Assembly (NCBI GenBank): GCA_025526915.1
Contig: JAHLKH010000202.1
Coordinates: 1-45,129, forward strand
From: Entophlyctis helioformis
Taxonomy: Eukaryota > Chytridiomycota > Chytridiomycetes > Chytridiales > Chytriomycetaceae
Direction: 5' to 3'
Length of the DNA: 45,129 bases
Below the pieces are notes generated by a model. That model did no database searches, was not told the DNA's origin, and was given only the letters and a program-made list of their open reading frames with translations. Positions 22,793 to 34,324 of the stretch are shown here, in pieces; position 1 is the first letter of the stretch; the number at the start of each line of letters is the position of its first letter. The translations under genes were made by a program, and so were the position numbers.

Positions 22793-23701
22793 ATGCTGAC
22801 GCACAGCCACTCTGCCACTGTCGCTCGACACTCTGCCGCTTGTTTGGCGCCAGGATCCAGCAACCACCACCGTCACAACGCCAGCAGCTTGGCAACCAAG
22901 GCACAGGACACCGCGGCCGACCATGCCGGGCCACCGGCGCCGTCCACCCGTCTGTATGTCGGCAACTACGGGCCCAAAGTCACAGAGCTGGTTCTCATCA
23001 AGCTGTTCCAGCGGTTCGGCCGTCTCAAGCGCATCGACTACCTGTGGAACCACGAAGGCCCCCGGCAGGGCGAGCCTCGCGGATACTGCTTTTTGGAGAT
23101 GGAGACGGTCGAGGTGAGCGCACACGGCCAGACACCTGGATCTGCGCATGCAAAGCTGACATGCAGCGTAACGCCTGGTGCGATGGCATGGCATGGTATG
23201 CAACGACAGGATGCGGGCAAGGCGATTGCTGGTCTGCACGGCCGTGTGATCGAGGGCCGGTCGCTTGTCGTGTCGTACTCGACCATGCGATCTGGAGCAG
23301 ACGACGGCTTGACGCCGTGGCAGCGCCGCGAGGCCCGCGAGGCAGCCGCCGAAGCAATGGCATCGGTTAACAAGAAGCTGCAGGCGAACAAGAGCTCGGC
23401 ACATAGCAGCACCGAGTCCAAGATCCGTGCGCTGGAACGCAAGCTGGAGCAGATGAAGCAGTCTGCATCGACGGCGACGTCTGGCGGCCGCGATGGTGGA
23501 GACATGGACGATCTGGCGTCTGTCGTGCAGGGGCCTGGGTCTGAGCGGAGAGGCAGAGACAGAGATGACGACGATCACAGACGCGGCCGCGGCCATCACC
23601 AGCGAGGCGGACGGGGCAGGCATGGTGGTGGTGGTGGTGGTGGTGGTGGCAGAGGACAGGACCGCCGCCATAACCCGTACAGCAGAGACACACGGAAATA
23701 A
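22793..23701 (+). CDS. RBM18-like single-RRM RNA-binding protein
   Basis: Exons 22793-23113 and 23210-23701 in phase, 270 residues. One RRM (about 52-140) has RNP2 LYVGNY and RNP1 RGYCFLEM, and the body VTELVLIKLFQRFGRLKRID with PRGYCF resembles metazoan RBM18. A coiled-coil-like Glu/Lys region follows, then an Arg/Gly/His-rich tail (RGRGHHQRGG, poly-Gly) that could bind RNA non-specifically. A preceding mini-exon MSK at 22725-22733 with GT at 22734 is possible but its phase does not fit, so the ATG at 22793 is used. The stop codon lies inside the poly(A) signal. Confidence 0.75.
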   Translation: MLTHSHSATVARHSAACLAPGSSNHHRHNASSLATKAQDTAADHAGPPAPSTRLYVGNYGPKVTELVLIKLFQRFGRLKRIDYLWNHEGPRQGEPRGYCFLEMETVEVSAHGQTPGSAHAKLTCSVTPGAMAWHGMQRQDAGKAIAGLHGRVIEGRSLVVSYSTMRSGADDGLTPWQRREAREAAAEAMASVNKKLQANKSSAHSSTESKIRALERKLEQMKQSASTATSGGRDGGDMDDLASVVQGPGSERRGRDRDDDDHRRGRGHHQRGGRGRHGGGGGGGGGRGQDRRHNPYSRDTRK

Positions 23702-23702
23702 A
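23697..23702 (+). terminator. Poly(A) signal overlapping the RRM-gene stop codon
   Basis: AATAAA contains the TAA stop (23699-23701), so the 3' UTR must be very short. Confidence 0.5.
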
Positions 23703-23823
23703 GCCGCTCTGGCACGAGTCCATTCATCGCCGCGTCGGATGAGACTGCAGCAGCCGGGTGGTGTTCTGCGTCCCGGCATTTCCAGCACTCTCCTTCGTTG
23801 GCCATCAACGACCGCCAAGTGGG

Positions 23824-24289
23824 ATGCCGACACGCACAGCACGACTGAGAGACAGCGCCATTGCCGCCCTGCTGTGGCCCATGACGCTGTCCATGGCGCT
23901 GTACGCCTGGCTAATGTCGTACCCGCAGCAGCATCCAAGCGCGTGGGGCCGGGGCAGCATGCTGCAGGGAATCCCCGAGTGGCTCCGCAACGTGGTGACC
24001 AGGCTCGTGCTGATGGCGCGGCCAGTTCGGTTCGAGTGGAGCGGCCGCGTTCCGGACCAGCGAGAGCGCGTGCTGTTTGTGGCCAACCACAACGTGCTCG
24101 GTGAGCCTCGTGGCCGGTGTGGCCGGTGTGGTCTGTGAGGCTGTGGTCTGTGAGACACGCTGTGTGTTTGCTGACTGCCAGTGGCCATGCCTCGCCGGCT
24201 GCAGGGCTCGACATGCCCGAGCTGTGGTCGGTCATCTACCAGTCGACGGGTCTGTGGCCACGCGGCCTGGCCGACACGCTGCGTAAGAA

Positions 24290-24339
<50 letters not shown>

Positions 24340-25029
24340 CTCTCACGTCCGTCATGTCTCTTCCTCTGTCATGCCTCATGCCTCATGCCTCATGCCTCAT
24401 GTCTCACACCTCACATCCCACGGCCCCCCGCAGACTTTGCCGTCCCTTTCAACGCACACTTTCTGTGGTGGATGGGTGCGATCCGAGGCGACGCCAACAC
24501 GTACAAGCAGGCCATGGACGCCAACTACCCCATTCTCGTCTTCCCGGGCGGCTCGTACGAAGTCATGAAGCGTCGCAAAGACCCAAAGTACCACATCGCG
24601 TGGCGCAACAGACGCGGCTTCGTGCGCTACGCCATCCAGCACGGATACACGATTGTGCCCGTCGCCCTCATTGGCGTGCAGGACATGTTCCCGATCCTCT
24701 GGGACATCCCGGCTGGGTGGATTGCCCGGCTCTTCGGCGACAAGCGCACTGACCTCTCCATCCCCCTTGTCGCGCCACTTGGCGCGTGGCAGTTCCAGTA
24801 TGCCGTGTTTGGCAATCCCATTGAAACAGCGCACCTGCAGAGTGCCTGGCAAGACGAGGCGGTCGTGGGCAGCATCCGCGACCAGGTTCAGCAGGATGTG
24901 TTGAGGCTGATGCAACAGGCGATCCAGACGCAGCAGACGGATCCAGACAGATTCATCCTGTGGTCTGCAGTCCGCCGGCTTGTTGGCGCTAATACAAAAC
25001 GGCAGCCTCTTCGTGTGCGGAATGGCTGA
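23824..25029 (+). CDS. TMEM68/DGAT2-type acyltransferase
   Basis: Exons 23824-24100, 24205-24282 and 24434-25029, phases matching, 316 residues. An N-terminal hydrophobic helix (AALLWPMTLSMALYAWLM) would anchor it in the ER. The block VANHNVLGLDMPELW is the acyltransferase motif I region, in the form seen in TMEM68-like proteins rather than HPHG. FPGGSYEVMKRRKDPKY, WRNRRGFVRYAIQHG and IVPVALIGVQ match the FPGG and later blocks of the family. It probably transfers fatty acyl groups to a lipid acceptor (di- or triacylglycerol or wax synthesis). The motif-I Asp is displaced from a strict HX4D spacing (H-N-V-L-G-L-D), so catalysis should be tested. The second intron carries a (CTG)16 run. Confidence 0.8.
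24291..24338 (+). repeat. (CTG)16 trinucleotide run in an intron
   Basis: Sixteen perfect CTG units lie eight nt inside intron 2 of the acyltransferase gene. About four CATGCCT heptamers follow around 24369-24400. Such runs are length-unstable and could affect splicing. Confidence 0.85.
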
Positions 25030-25093
25030 CGATTGTCCAAAAATGAACGGTCTCTACCCTGGCTCGGCTAGTCGATAGCCCAAAAGTGCAAAA

Positions 25094-25165
25094 AGGAGAC
25101 TCGCGGAATTGAACCACGGACCTATCGATCTGCAGTCGATTGCTCTACCGCTGAGCTAAGCCTCC
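25094..25165 (-). tRNA. tRNA-Cys (GCA)
   Basis: A complete cloverleaf on the minus strand: acceptor GGAGGCT pairs with AGTCTCC (one G-U), D stem GCTC/GAGC, anticodon stem ATCGA/TCGAT, loop CTGCAGA with anticodon GCA, T arm CGTGG/CCGCG. No intron. A run of T (complement of 25090-25094) follows as the Pol III terminator. Confidence 0.95.
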
Positions 25166-25518
25166 CTTCTTGCCAAATTTTCGGGCTGTGACAATATGAA
25201 CCTTGTTAGAATTGGACATGGCAATTGTCAACGTTGTCAGTTGGCGCTCGTCACGAATGCAGGTGGTGCGTGCCGTGTGCGGCCGTCTTACACATGCACA
25301 TGCTGTCACTTGGCCTGCCCGTCCAGATCCCATGCACGCTGCCAAGATCGCCAACGAGCGTCCAGATCGGACTTGTCCAACGTTCACGCAGACAGCAGAC
25401 AACCGACGGCGTGCAAGCGACAGGCTCCATATGACGGCAACGGTGCTCGTGCAGGACTCGCAGGTGTGCTCGCCTGCATGCACGCTTGCGAGCGCTTGCC
25501 TGCATGCTAACGCACAGC

Positions 25519-28500
25519 CGCTGGCGTTTCCACTGGCAAACTGCACCGCACTGTACCGCACCGCCAGTCAGAGTCCGACCTGGATGCCACGCTGCCCTCG
25601 TCCGTGCTTCGGCTGCCGTCAACCACAGTGTCAGCTGCTTCAGCTACGCCTGCGTCTGTGTCGACTCCAGCGCATGCATCCCGTGGCCGAAGCAAGTCGG
25701 TTGCTGCTGTGCAGGCCTGCCAGGCCGTCGAAGGTGGCCACGCTGCCAGCATCCGTTTCTCGGACAACACAGCCGACCGCGACAGCTCGCGCAAGCGATC
25801 TCGCTCCAACGCGACGGGCGGCGTCGATGCTGCTTCTGCAATTGCTGCCGTCGCTGCTGCTGCTTCATACAACGCCTCCAGACCACCCAAAGTCGCCACG
25901 GCATCGGCAGCCCGTGATCGCGCATCCCTTCGTCGCTTTCCAGGGCATAATGGCCCGCCAGCGCAGCCTGTTGCTTCTGCTTCAACAACCAAGTCACGGT
26001 CTCCAGCTGCTTCGTCTGACGCCACAGATCACCGCTCGCTCAAACGGTCTCGCCTCTCCGTTCCTCGATCCATGAGCAACCCGCATGCGCCAGTCACCAC
26101 AAAGTATGCGTCTCTCGTCAACACCAGGTCACATCATCCCAGCCACGCCCGCGCCATCAAAGACGAGTACAGCGACGATCTGCTCATGCACGGAACAGCT
26201 TCAACTGTCATCGAGTCGTCGCAGGGTCGGTACAAGCAGTTTGCATTCAGCCACCACGAGGCATTCAGCACATCTCGGGCCGATGCAGATGATCTGGTGC
26301 ACAATGGCCCCGACTCGCCCGTCTTCTCGCAGTCAGAGCATATGGACGACAACGATGTGGACGACTTTGACGATTGTCCCACAGACGATGCTCGCCATGG
26401 CGCACTACTTTCGGCAAAGCGAAACCGACGCGGGTCGTTGGCACAAGCTCTGTAAATCTAGCGAGGACGAGAGCGTGGACGAGAGTGTGGATGAGAGCGT
26501 GGACGAGAGCGAGACGGGCAGTGCAGATGCGAAGAAGCGTGGCAGATTTACCGTCCAGCAGCAGCAGCGCCGAAGCGAGACTGCATCGTCTCCTCCATCG
26601 GCCAGTCGCATTCGCTCATGGCCAGCTCCGTGACGCCACAGCCGCGGTCTGGACCGGAAGACAGATCTACGACGTTGACACCTACACCCAAGAGCGCCAA
26701 GGCGTCCCCAACTGCAACTGGCGCGAATGGTTCAAACGATCGGCAGAAGCATGGGCCGCAGCAGGAGGATTGCCACGAGGACGATAACGATCAGCAGGAT
26801 CCGCAGCAGGCAAGCGAGACAAGGAATAGGCGACGCGCTAAACAGCAAGTCTCTCATATCGCGAAGACCAGTTTCCTGACTTTGACGACGAGAGCGACGA
26901 ATGGGGCAATGCGGCCGGACGTTCTCGGCATCGAAAGCGACAGCTGCAACAACAGCATCAACAGCAGCCGTCCAAGACCACTCCGCCAAGAAACGCATCG
27001 GACGGCCGCCCAAGAATCGGTCTGTCAACGAAGCCCTTCGCTCAAAGTCTGACCAAACGAGCAGCCAGCGCCAATGCAAGAAGACGACGCAAGTTGCGAT
27101 CAGAGCGAAGAATTAAGCGTCGAGATGCAGGATGACGATGACAATGATGACGACTTTCAAGTGAATCCGCGTCGCCGCAAGTCGAATGGCCATGGAGACG
27201 CACAGTCGCTGAGACGAGTGCAGCCACGACGCCGGCCTGCTCGGTCTCGGTCGGGCGAGCCCGAGTCTGGCCATGACGAGAGACGTTTTTCGTCCAGGCA
27301 ACCTGGCCGCAAGGATCAGGATCATGGGCAAAGCAAGACTGGACTCGGCCGTGATTCTAGGCATAGCACAGACAAGAGCGAATGGGCTGGCGTCAATGCA
27401 GATCGCGATCAGTCCCCTCGCCAATGGCTGGACGACCAGTCATTGCGCCGATCGACTCGCCATCATGCCATGGATCACCGAGATCAGCAACAGCAGGCCG
27501 GATCAGACCGCAGCTCGCTTACACCGGCTCGCCCATCCAGATCCAACCAGCAACGTCAACAGCAGCAAGGCAGCCATTCTCGGGAGAATGCAAACGCGGC
27601 GAATCCTGGCCAGACGTTGAGCACAGCCAACAGTCACAAGCCCTTCAGACGCAAAACAAGAAACTCGTTGCAGACAACGATCGAGGCGCACGTCGATGAG
27701 GCGAACTTTGAGACGATTGTACAGTCTGTTCATGACAGCAACGATCAAGACACTGCCCAGCAGCACACGCGACCTGATTGCGGTCGAAGACGAGAAAGAG
27801 GACGAGGACGAGACTATTTTCATTGGGGGCGTGCGCTGCGAGCACGCAAAAGCAGCAGGCTCAAGAGACCCGGTCTGGGACCGAGTCGGTATCACGGCGA
27901 CGGGATCGCTTTGGCGATGCCAATCACGACGACGAAGAGGATGATGCGCGGATAGGTCGCGGTAGCCACGTGCGAAATGCGTACAAGCGGCGAGGACAGG
28001 GAGACAGGCCGCGTTACGGACAGAGCTCGCGGCGTGATGACTATTACCAAGCGTCCGAGTCTGAAGGCGACCAGGATTATGGCGAGGACGACGATCTGAT
28101 GGCTGATGATCAGCGCGGTCGATCCGTGAATGGACGTCGCAACAAGCAACAGTTGCGGTCCGGTCGCGGTCGGCACGAGGAGGGTCGCGCAGAAGTCACA
28201 CGACGCATGCGTCGCCAAAGCCCGCACATGGCCGCAATCTGCGCGTCAGAGACACATCACGTATACCGACAACTCATGCCGCCCAATCTGACACAGCTGA
28301 TGGACATGGAGGAGGAGGAGCAGCTTCAGCAACGACATGACGCGCAACGAGGCGTGTATGGGCTGGGGCATGGGGGCCGTGGGGGTCATGCCGGTGCAGG
28401 CAGTGCGCATCACACGCCGTTTGTGGGCCGCCCCTCGCTGCATAACAGGATTGCTGGCATGGCGTTTGGCCGCAGTGGCGGATCGAGGCCAGGCCACAGC

Positions 28501-31500
28501 CATCATGGATCGCCAGGACCGCACGGCCACACACAGCGGCTCAACGAAGACGATGAGGATGCCATGCCGAACCTGCCCCAAGGCCGTCTCTTTGCGCTGT
28601 TTAGTGGCATGCAGGGCTCTGGATCGCGCGGGGCGACACTGCCACTCAACATGGACATTCTCATGCGCGCCGAGGAAAGCCGGCTTGTTGCCGGTGCGGA
28701 TGAGGCTACCCGCGCGGCATTCGCAGCGCATGTCAAGCGTCCGCTGTCCACAGCCACAACGCAGGCCGAAACGGATGACAGCAGCAACATCAAGAGACGA
28801 GTGGACTTTACTGGCGTGGCTGGACTCGACGACCATGTCGCATCACTCAAGGAAATGGTTGTGCTGCCGCTCATGTACCCAGAGATCTGCGAGCGGTTTG
28901 ACATTGTGCCGCCACGCGGAGTGCTGTTCCATGGGCCGCCTGGAACCGGCAAGACGCTGATGGCGCGTGCGCTGGCGTCATCGTGCTCTGGCGGGAACGG
29001 CGACCGACCCGTCGCCTTTTTCCTGCGCAAGGGTGCGGACATCCTGTCGAAATGGGTCGGCGAGTCTGAGCGGCAGTTGCGGGTTCTCTTTGAGCAGGCC
29101 AAGGCGTGGCAGCCGTCAATCATTTCTTTGATGAGATTGACGGTACGTTGTGTGCTTGTGTGTGTCAGAAATGGAGACGCGGGGCCATGTGGCTGACGAG
29201 TACTGTTGAATGCGTGTGCATTTGGGCAGGATTGGCGCCGGTGCGTACCAGCAAGCAGGACCAGATCCATGCATCGATTGTGTCCACGTTGCTGGCCCTC
29301 ATGGACGGCCTTGATGCCCGCGGACAAGTGGTTGTCATTGGCGCCACAAACCGGCTGGACGCGATCGATCCAGCCCTGCGCCGGCCAGGACGGTTTGACC
29401 GCGAGTTTTACTTTGGTCTCCCGCAGACAGCCGCACGCCGCCACATTATCGATCTGGCGACACGCGCTTGGGATCCGCCAGTGAAGGATACCCTCAAGCA
29501 TACGATTGCGGAGCTCACTGCTGGATACAATGGCGCAGACGTCAAGGCGCTGTGCACAGAGGCGGCGCTCTGCGCGGTGCGGCGACGAGTGCCGCACATC
29601 TATTCTGTGCCATACAAGGTGGATGTACAGGCACAGGATATCCGTGTAGAGGCGATTGACTTTTACCGGTCGATGAAGAGTGCGTCTGGTGTAGCTAGAA
29701 GCGCTTGCTGCTGGATGGATGGGCTGCTGACTGCCTGTCTGGCACTGATGCGTTGCTAATGGCAGAGATGGTGTCGTCGACGGAACGGTCTGGGACACTC
29801 CATGGCGGGCCACTTGCACCGACGCTTGCCTTGCTTCTCAAGACGCCGTTTGACGAGATACGCACGCTTGTGGCGTCCATGACGGGGATTCTGCAGCATG
29901 CGCGACGCCAGATGCTGGTGTTCCAGACAGGCATGGGACGGCAATGACTCTGGCGTCTGGCGTTGGCGCTGGTTTGCCTGGGCCAGGACTGGGTGCGCAG
30001 CCGGCGTCGTTTGGGTTCTTGCGCGCGTTTGAGCCGCGGATCCTGGTCGCCGGACTGCCAGGCATGGGCCAAGGATCGCTTGGCAATGCGGCCGTGGATC
30101 TTCTGCGGACATCCAAGGTGTACGTGCAGACGATCGACCTGGCGCTCATTTTAGGACGCCTGGATGAGACGCCCGAGTCGGTGCTGCTGCAAACGTTCCG
30201 CGAGGTCAAGCGGCACCAGGCTGCGGCAGTCTACTTGCCGGCCGTTGATCGTCTGTGGGAGTCGCTCTCCGAAAACAGCCGCCGCGTGATGCTCTCGCTG
30301 CTCCAGTCAGGCAACGGCAATGGGAGTGGCTCGACTGGCGGCGGCGTGCCTCTTGTTGTTGCGACGAGCGACACGCCAGTGGATCACATGCCGGACGAGC
30401 TATGCAGTCTGTTTTCATCGTCGCTTGGGTCGCATGTCGTGCACGGATGGAAACGTGTAGTGGCACTCGACACGCCGTCGGATGCGGCACGACGCTCGTT
30501 TTTCATGCACCTTGTCGGCGACATTGGCCAGCCGGAATCTGCATTCAACGATCCGTTCGAGCTTGACGCGACAGCTTCAGCTGCAGTCCAGCAGAATGCG
30601 CTTCCCGCCCGCCGCCGCCTGCATCTGTGCCTGCACCTGCCGACCTTGGGCCTAGCGATGAAGAGTGCCGTAGACTTGTCGCCGAGTATGCCAAGCATCG
30701 TCTTGCAGTGCGGCAGTATCTGGCCATGATCCTCGACGACCTCAAAAAGGCGTTCAGGATATTCGCAAGCCGGTCGACCGTGTCCAGAATCCGTTCTACA
30801 ACCCGCCCGTGCCGATGGACCTGTCGCTGATGGACGAAAAGAACCAAGGCGACGCGTACGAGACGGTCGAAGCGTTTCTTGGCGACGTGGACGTGATTGT
30901 GGGGAACGCCGTCACACAGAACGACGTGCGCAATGCGGCGCAAAGAGAGAATGTGGCCAAGGCGTACCGGCTCAGGGATGCGGCGCTCGAGCATGTCGAC
31001 CTGCTGCCCCAAGAGCTTGTCCAGGCGTGCTGGTACTACTACGTGCTCGTGCGCACGGCGGGGTTCAAGCGGCTCGCGGATGGTGATGCTGACGCTGGCG
31101 ACCGTGCTGGCACTGACAGCAATGCCGGAAACGATGCCTCCAAGAGCGATCAGACGCCTGTGAGACGGGGTGCTGGACGCCGGCGGACACGAGCGAATCC
31201 TCTTGTGGTTGATGACGATGATGACGACGACGAGATGGACGAGACTGGCAATGCCGATGCCGTCCAAGGCGGCCAAGGCGGCGAGGGGCAGACGCGACCA
31301 AATGGCAACAACAGCAGCGACATGCAAGTGGACGGCACAGATCAGTCTGCTGCAGACGACAACAGCAGGCATGTCGATGTGCCTGCGACTGATATTGCAG
31401 CAGCAACAGCGACGGAACCCGAGACAGCTGTTGGAGATGTGCATGCAACGCAGCGTTTGGAGGCCGGACGTGTTGCGCAGCTTGTCGACTGGCTGACTGT

Positions 31501-31681
31501 CAGCACGCGTGCGCTCACAGTCACGGAGATTGAGGATCTGGGTGTTGCGCTCGCGACTGTCATTGTCCAGTCTGCATCGAGCGCAGGGTCGGGCGGATCT
31601 GGCGACGACGATGTGTATGTTGATGGGCTGGTCAGGCGGCTTTACGACGTTGCGCGGGCAATAATGGCGACTGCGGAATGA
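25519..31681 (+). CDS. ATAD2/Yta7/Abo1-like AAA-bromodomain histone chaperone
   Basis: The N-terminal half (25519-28250) is disordered: Ser/Ala/Arg/Lys-rich, with acidic blocks and an ESVD repeat near 26470-26515. It is followed by AAA1 (28800-29690): GPPGTGKT, Walker B, then IGATNRLDAIDPALRRPGR. Next is a degenerate AAA2 with GLPGMGQG and AVYLPAVDRLWE, the hallmark of ATAD2/Yta7, then a bromodomain (about 30690-31065; NPPVPMDLSLMDEKNQG, later ENVAKAYRLRDAAL) and an acidic tail. This family is a hexameric ATPase loading or evicting histone H3-H4. Introns 29143-29229 and 29680-29765 are clear. Several one-base breaks occur: in Walker B (29121-29130), near 29940, near 30605, near 30760, and more in the disordered part. 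The true first codon is not resolved; 25519 follows a probable intron end. Confidence 0.8.
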
Positions 31682-31735
31682 AATTTGAATATTGGGCGAT
31701 TGGGATACCATTACCCCTGGTGGAATATTCCTGAT
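31680..31735 (+). repeat. Candidate left terminal inverted repeat (weak)
   Basis: GAAATTTGAA, then GGGCGAT, then ATACCATTACC and TGGAAT occur in the same order as in the reverse complement of 38994-39060. The match is imperfect, with a gap of about 9 nt. It starts within the ATAD2-like stop codon. No target-site duplication is visible. Confidence 0.25.
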
Positions 31736-31857
31736 TGGTCAATTCTGGTGGAATTACTGTGATTGGTCAACTCCTGGTGGAATATTCCTGATTGGTCAAT
31801 TCTGGTGGAATTGCTGTGATTGGTCAACTCCTGGTGGAATCGCTGTGATTGGTCGAT
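31717..31857 (+). repeat. Tandem array of inverted CCAAT boxes, 28/29-nt units
   Basis: Five units of CTGGTGGAAT...TGATTGGTC, alternating in two forms so that the higher-order period is 57 nt. Each unit ends in ATTGGTC, the reverse of GACCAAT. The first and third carry the palindrome GGAATATTCC. It lies between the ATAD2-like stop and the nuclease/Fanzor start at 32178. It could be an upstream activating array or part of the element end. A plus-strand AATAAA at 31969-31974 may be the 3' end of the ATAD2-like transcript, in which case the array is also in its 3' UTR. A CT run (32003-32027) follows. Confidence 0.8.
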
Positions 31858-32177
31858 CTAGAGAGCCCTTGCGCGGTGCTGACACTGCGCGATGCGAGCA
31901 CAGCAACGGCAGTGGTGCAGGCAGCAGCGCCTGCTGTCTCGCTGGGCCGTGCGTGTGTGTCCTCCATGAATAAAGAGGGGCGAATGCATAGTCATGTGCG
32001 ACGCTCTCTCTCTCTCTCTCTCTCTGAGGAGCATGCCATTCCACACACTCACAGACCAGTGCTCCATGCATTGCCGCCAAACAATCAGAGCATGCCAATG
32101 CAAACAAACACCAGATCGCGACTTGCCACGACACACAACAACACGCAACAACAAACCAACAAGCACGCCCAACACGC

Positions 32178-34324
32178 ATGGGAGTCATCGGCGCGACTCC
32201 TCCCATCGACAAAGCAGGTGGTAGCAAAACCCTTGATCCCACAAACCATCTCTCGGGTGCAATTCAGGTCGTGGTACAGCCCCCTCAAACACTGCAGCAG
32301 CACAACACAGAGCGTCCACCCATCCAGTGTGTTGTGCATGTGGACGTTCTCAGTCTTTTTGCCGGCGATATCTACAAAGCAGCACCCATACTGCTGGCAC
32401 AGCCAGAGGAAAACTGGACGCCGACACTCGAGCCGCTCATTGCCAGCCTCGCAGCATCGATTGGAAAGCTCCACATGGTCCGGCTCCATGTCGATGGCTC
32501 GCTTCTCAACACCAATATCAAGGCTGTCCGCACTGAGCGGGCACGGGTAAATTTGGAAGCAGCATTGTCGATCCAGACAATGGTGGCCAAGCGAAAAGCA
32601 GACCAGAAAGGCAACAGGCTCACAAAGTATGCCACTTGCTGCTGTTGATTTGCATGCCGTGCTGACTGAGTGCCCTTCCAGGGACGAGATCCAGTCACTC
32701 CAGTGGGCATTTCCATTGACATGCGCACGCAAGGCGGCAATCTGTGGGGCCATTGGGGGTCTTCTTGGATACTTTGGGGAAGGGTCATCTGTGTGCCTTT
32801 GTAAAAACGAGGCGGATGTTTGCATTGCATGCCGTGTGCGCGAAGCAAGGTTGGTTGGATCTTCTGCATGCCTCTCCAATCCATGGCTCACACACCTTTC
32901 TTGACAGCAATGTGCCGGTCGTCGTCATCAGTGGTGATACCGACCTCATCTTTCATTGTGCCGGCTATTGCCCTGTCCTGCTGCTGCAAATGCGCGGCAG
33001 ACAGATTGCGCAGATGAGATCGTACAACCACCCAGGTGTAGCATCTATTGCAGCCACCTTTGGCTTGCCAGAGATTCTTGACATCTGCCAGTTGGCGGCA
33101 GCCGCAGCGAGAAATGACTATTTTCATTGTGATGAGATTGGTATGTTGGCTTGCCTGCTTTGCAATTTGGATGCCATGCGCTGCGACCTTGACTTACTCG
33201 TGATGCTGCAATGATGACTTGCAAGGGATTGTCACGGCTGCAAAGTGCATTATGGCATGCATTCGTTTTGAGGCAACATGGGCAGGGATCACTGTCGCAG
33301 AGTTCTGTCAACGCCTGCAAGACCCAGACCTTGCCAGGATGTTTGTGGACGTCTTCAAGGCCTCATTTATGTTGCAGATGTACAAGATCGGTGGCAAGCC
33401 TCTTGCTCAATCGTTCAGCAATGCCTTCGCGGTGTTTCTCAACTGTGACGAAACTGGAGCGGATATTGGAGAGTTCACAGACCAAAGCCATGGTTGTTAT
33501 GGGGATGTTTTTGCTCAAATGATACCGCTGTAAGTCTTGCTTTGGATGCACTTGGACAGCATGGCATTGACATGAATGCATGCATCATCCAATGGCAACA
33601 GCAGGACTGCCAACAGGGCCGCCTCGGCTCGAAAAAAGTAGGCGTGCTTGTGATCTCTGGAGGATTCTCATGGCACTGACTCTGAGGGATGCCACTGGCA
33701 GATCTGCCTCTGCATGCACGGCCTGCAATGACTGCTGCTTGAGCCACACGGCACAGCAGCTGAAGGGCAATGCCAGTGGTGCGGTTTGGCACCTTACACG
33801 GGATGAAGTCATGGTGCTCGCCAAGCACATTGTCAACACAAGGCGACTGGACGACGTTTTTGTCATGCTCAATGGCTGCCGTGTCGTGTTTAGCTGCGTT
33901 CTCCGATGCACGGCAGACCTCCTCGCCAACGACATTCTCAACGGTCGCGACATCCTTGCTGATATCTGCGAGAATGCAAGCAAGCAGCTGCTGCAGGCTG
34001 TGCATGACTGGCGTATCGCTAAAGAAGCATATGCAAGGCTCAGCCCGGCTGGCAAGATTCTTTATCATGCATTGGTGGGTTTTGCGAGGCTTGGATGCGT
34101 GTCTTGGCTGTCCACTGCATGCTGTTGCTGATCTTCAATGCTGTCGGCTTGATCCATTACTGGGCGAGCAGAATGTGATAGCAAGACTGAATGAGCGGCT
34201 CAAGAAGTATCCAGGCTTGAAATGCGCATCTTTCAGGCGTCTAAAAACGCCAGGTTCGCTCTGCATGGGTTGACACAGTGTGGCATTGTGTATTCACCAC
34301 TGATCATGGCATTTGTGTGACAGT
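32178..34324 (+). CDS. FEN1/XPG-type flap nuclease module, beside or fused to Fanzor
   Basis: Clear exons: 32178-32626, 32682-32849, 32908-33140 and 33226 to about 33530. The start MGVIG fits the FEN1 N-terminus. Acidic positions of the family are all present: Asp in CVVHVDVLSLF (32343), Asp in VRLHVDGSL (32493), Glu and Asp in KNEADVCIA (32809, 32815), two Asp in VISGDTDLIF (32936, 32942) and Asp in RNDYFHCDEIGI (33116), which begins the helix-two-turn-helix. So an active structure-specific 5' flap or exonuclease is predicted. From about 33500 the frame changes as if one base were missing (reading on as AVSLALDALGQHGID). The remaining stretch to 34324 is helical and includes a CTACNDC cluster; its exons are not resolved. 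No PCNA-binding tail was found. It may continue directly into the Fanzor coding region. Confidence 0.75.

Noticed and set aside
25196..25510. Open frame upstream of the ATAD2-like gene starting 31 nt from the tRNA
   Set aside because: Cys/Arg-rich, unlike the following disordered region. It could supply a 5' exon in phase, but the support is too thin.
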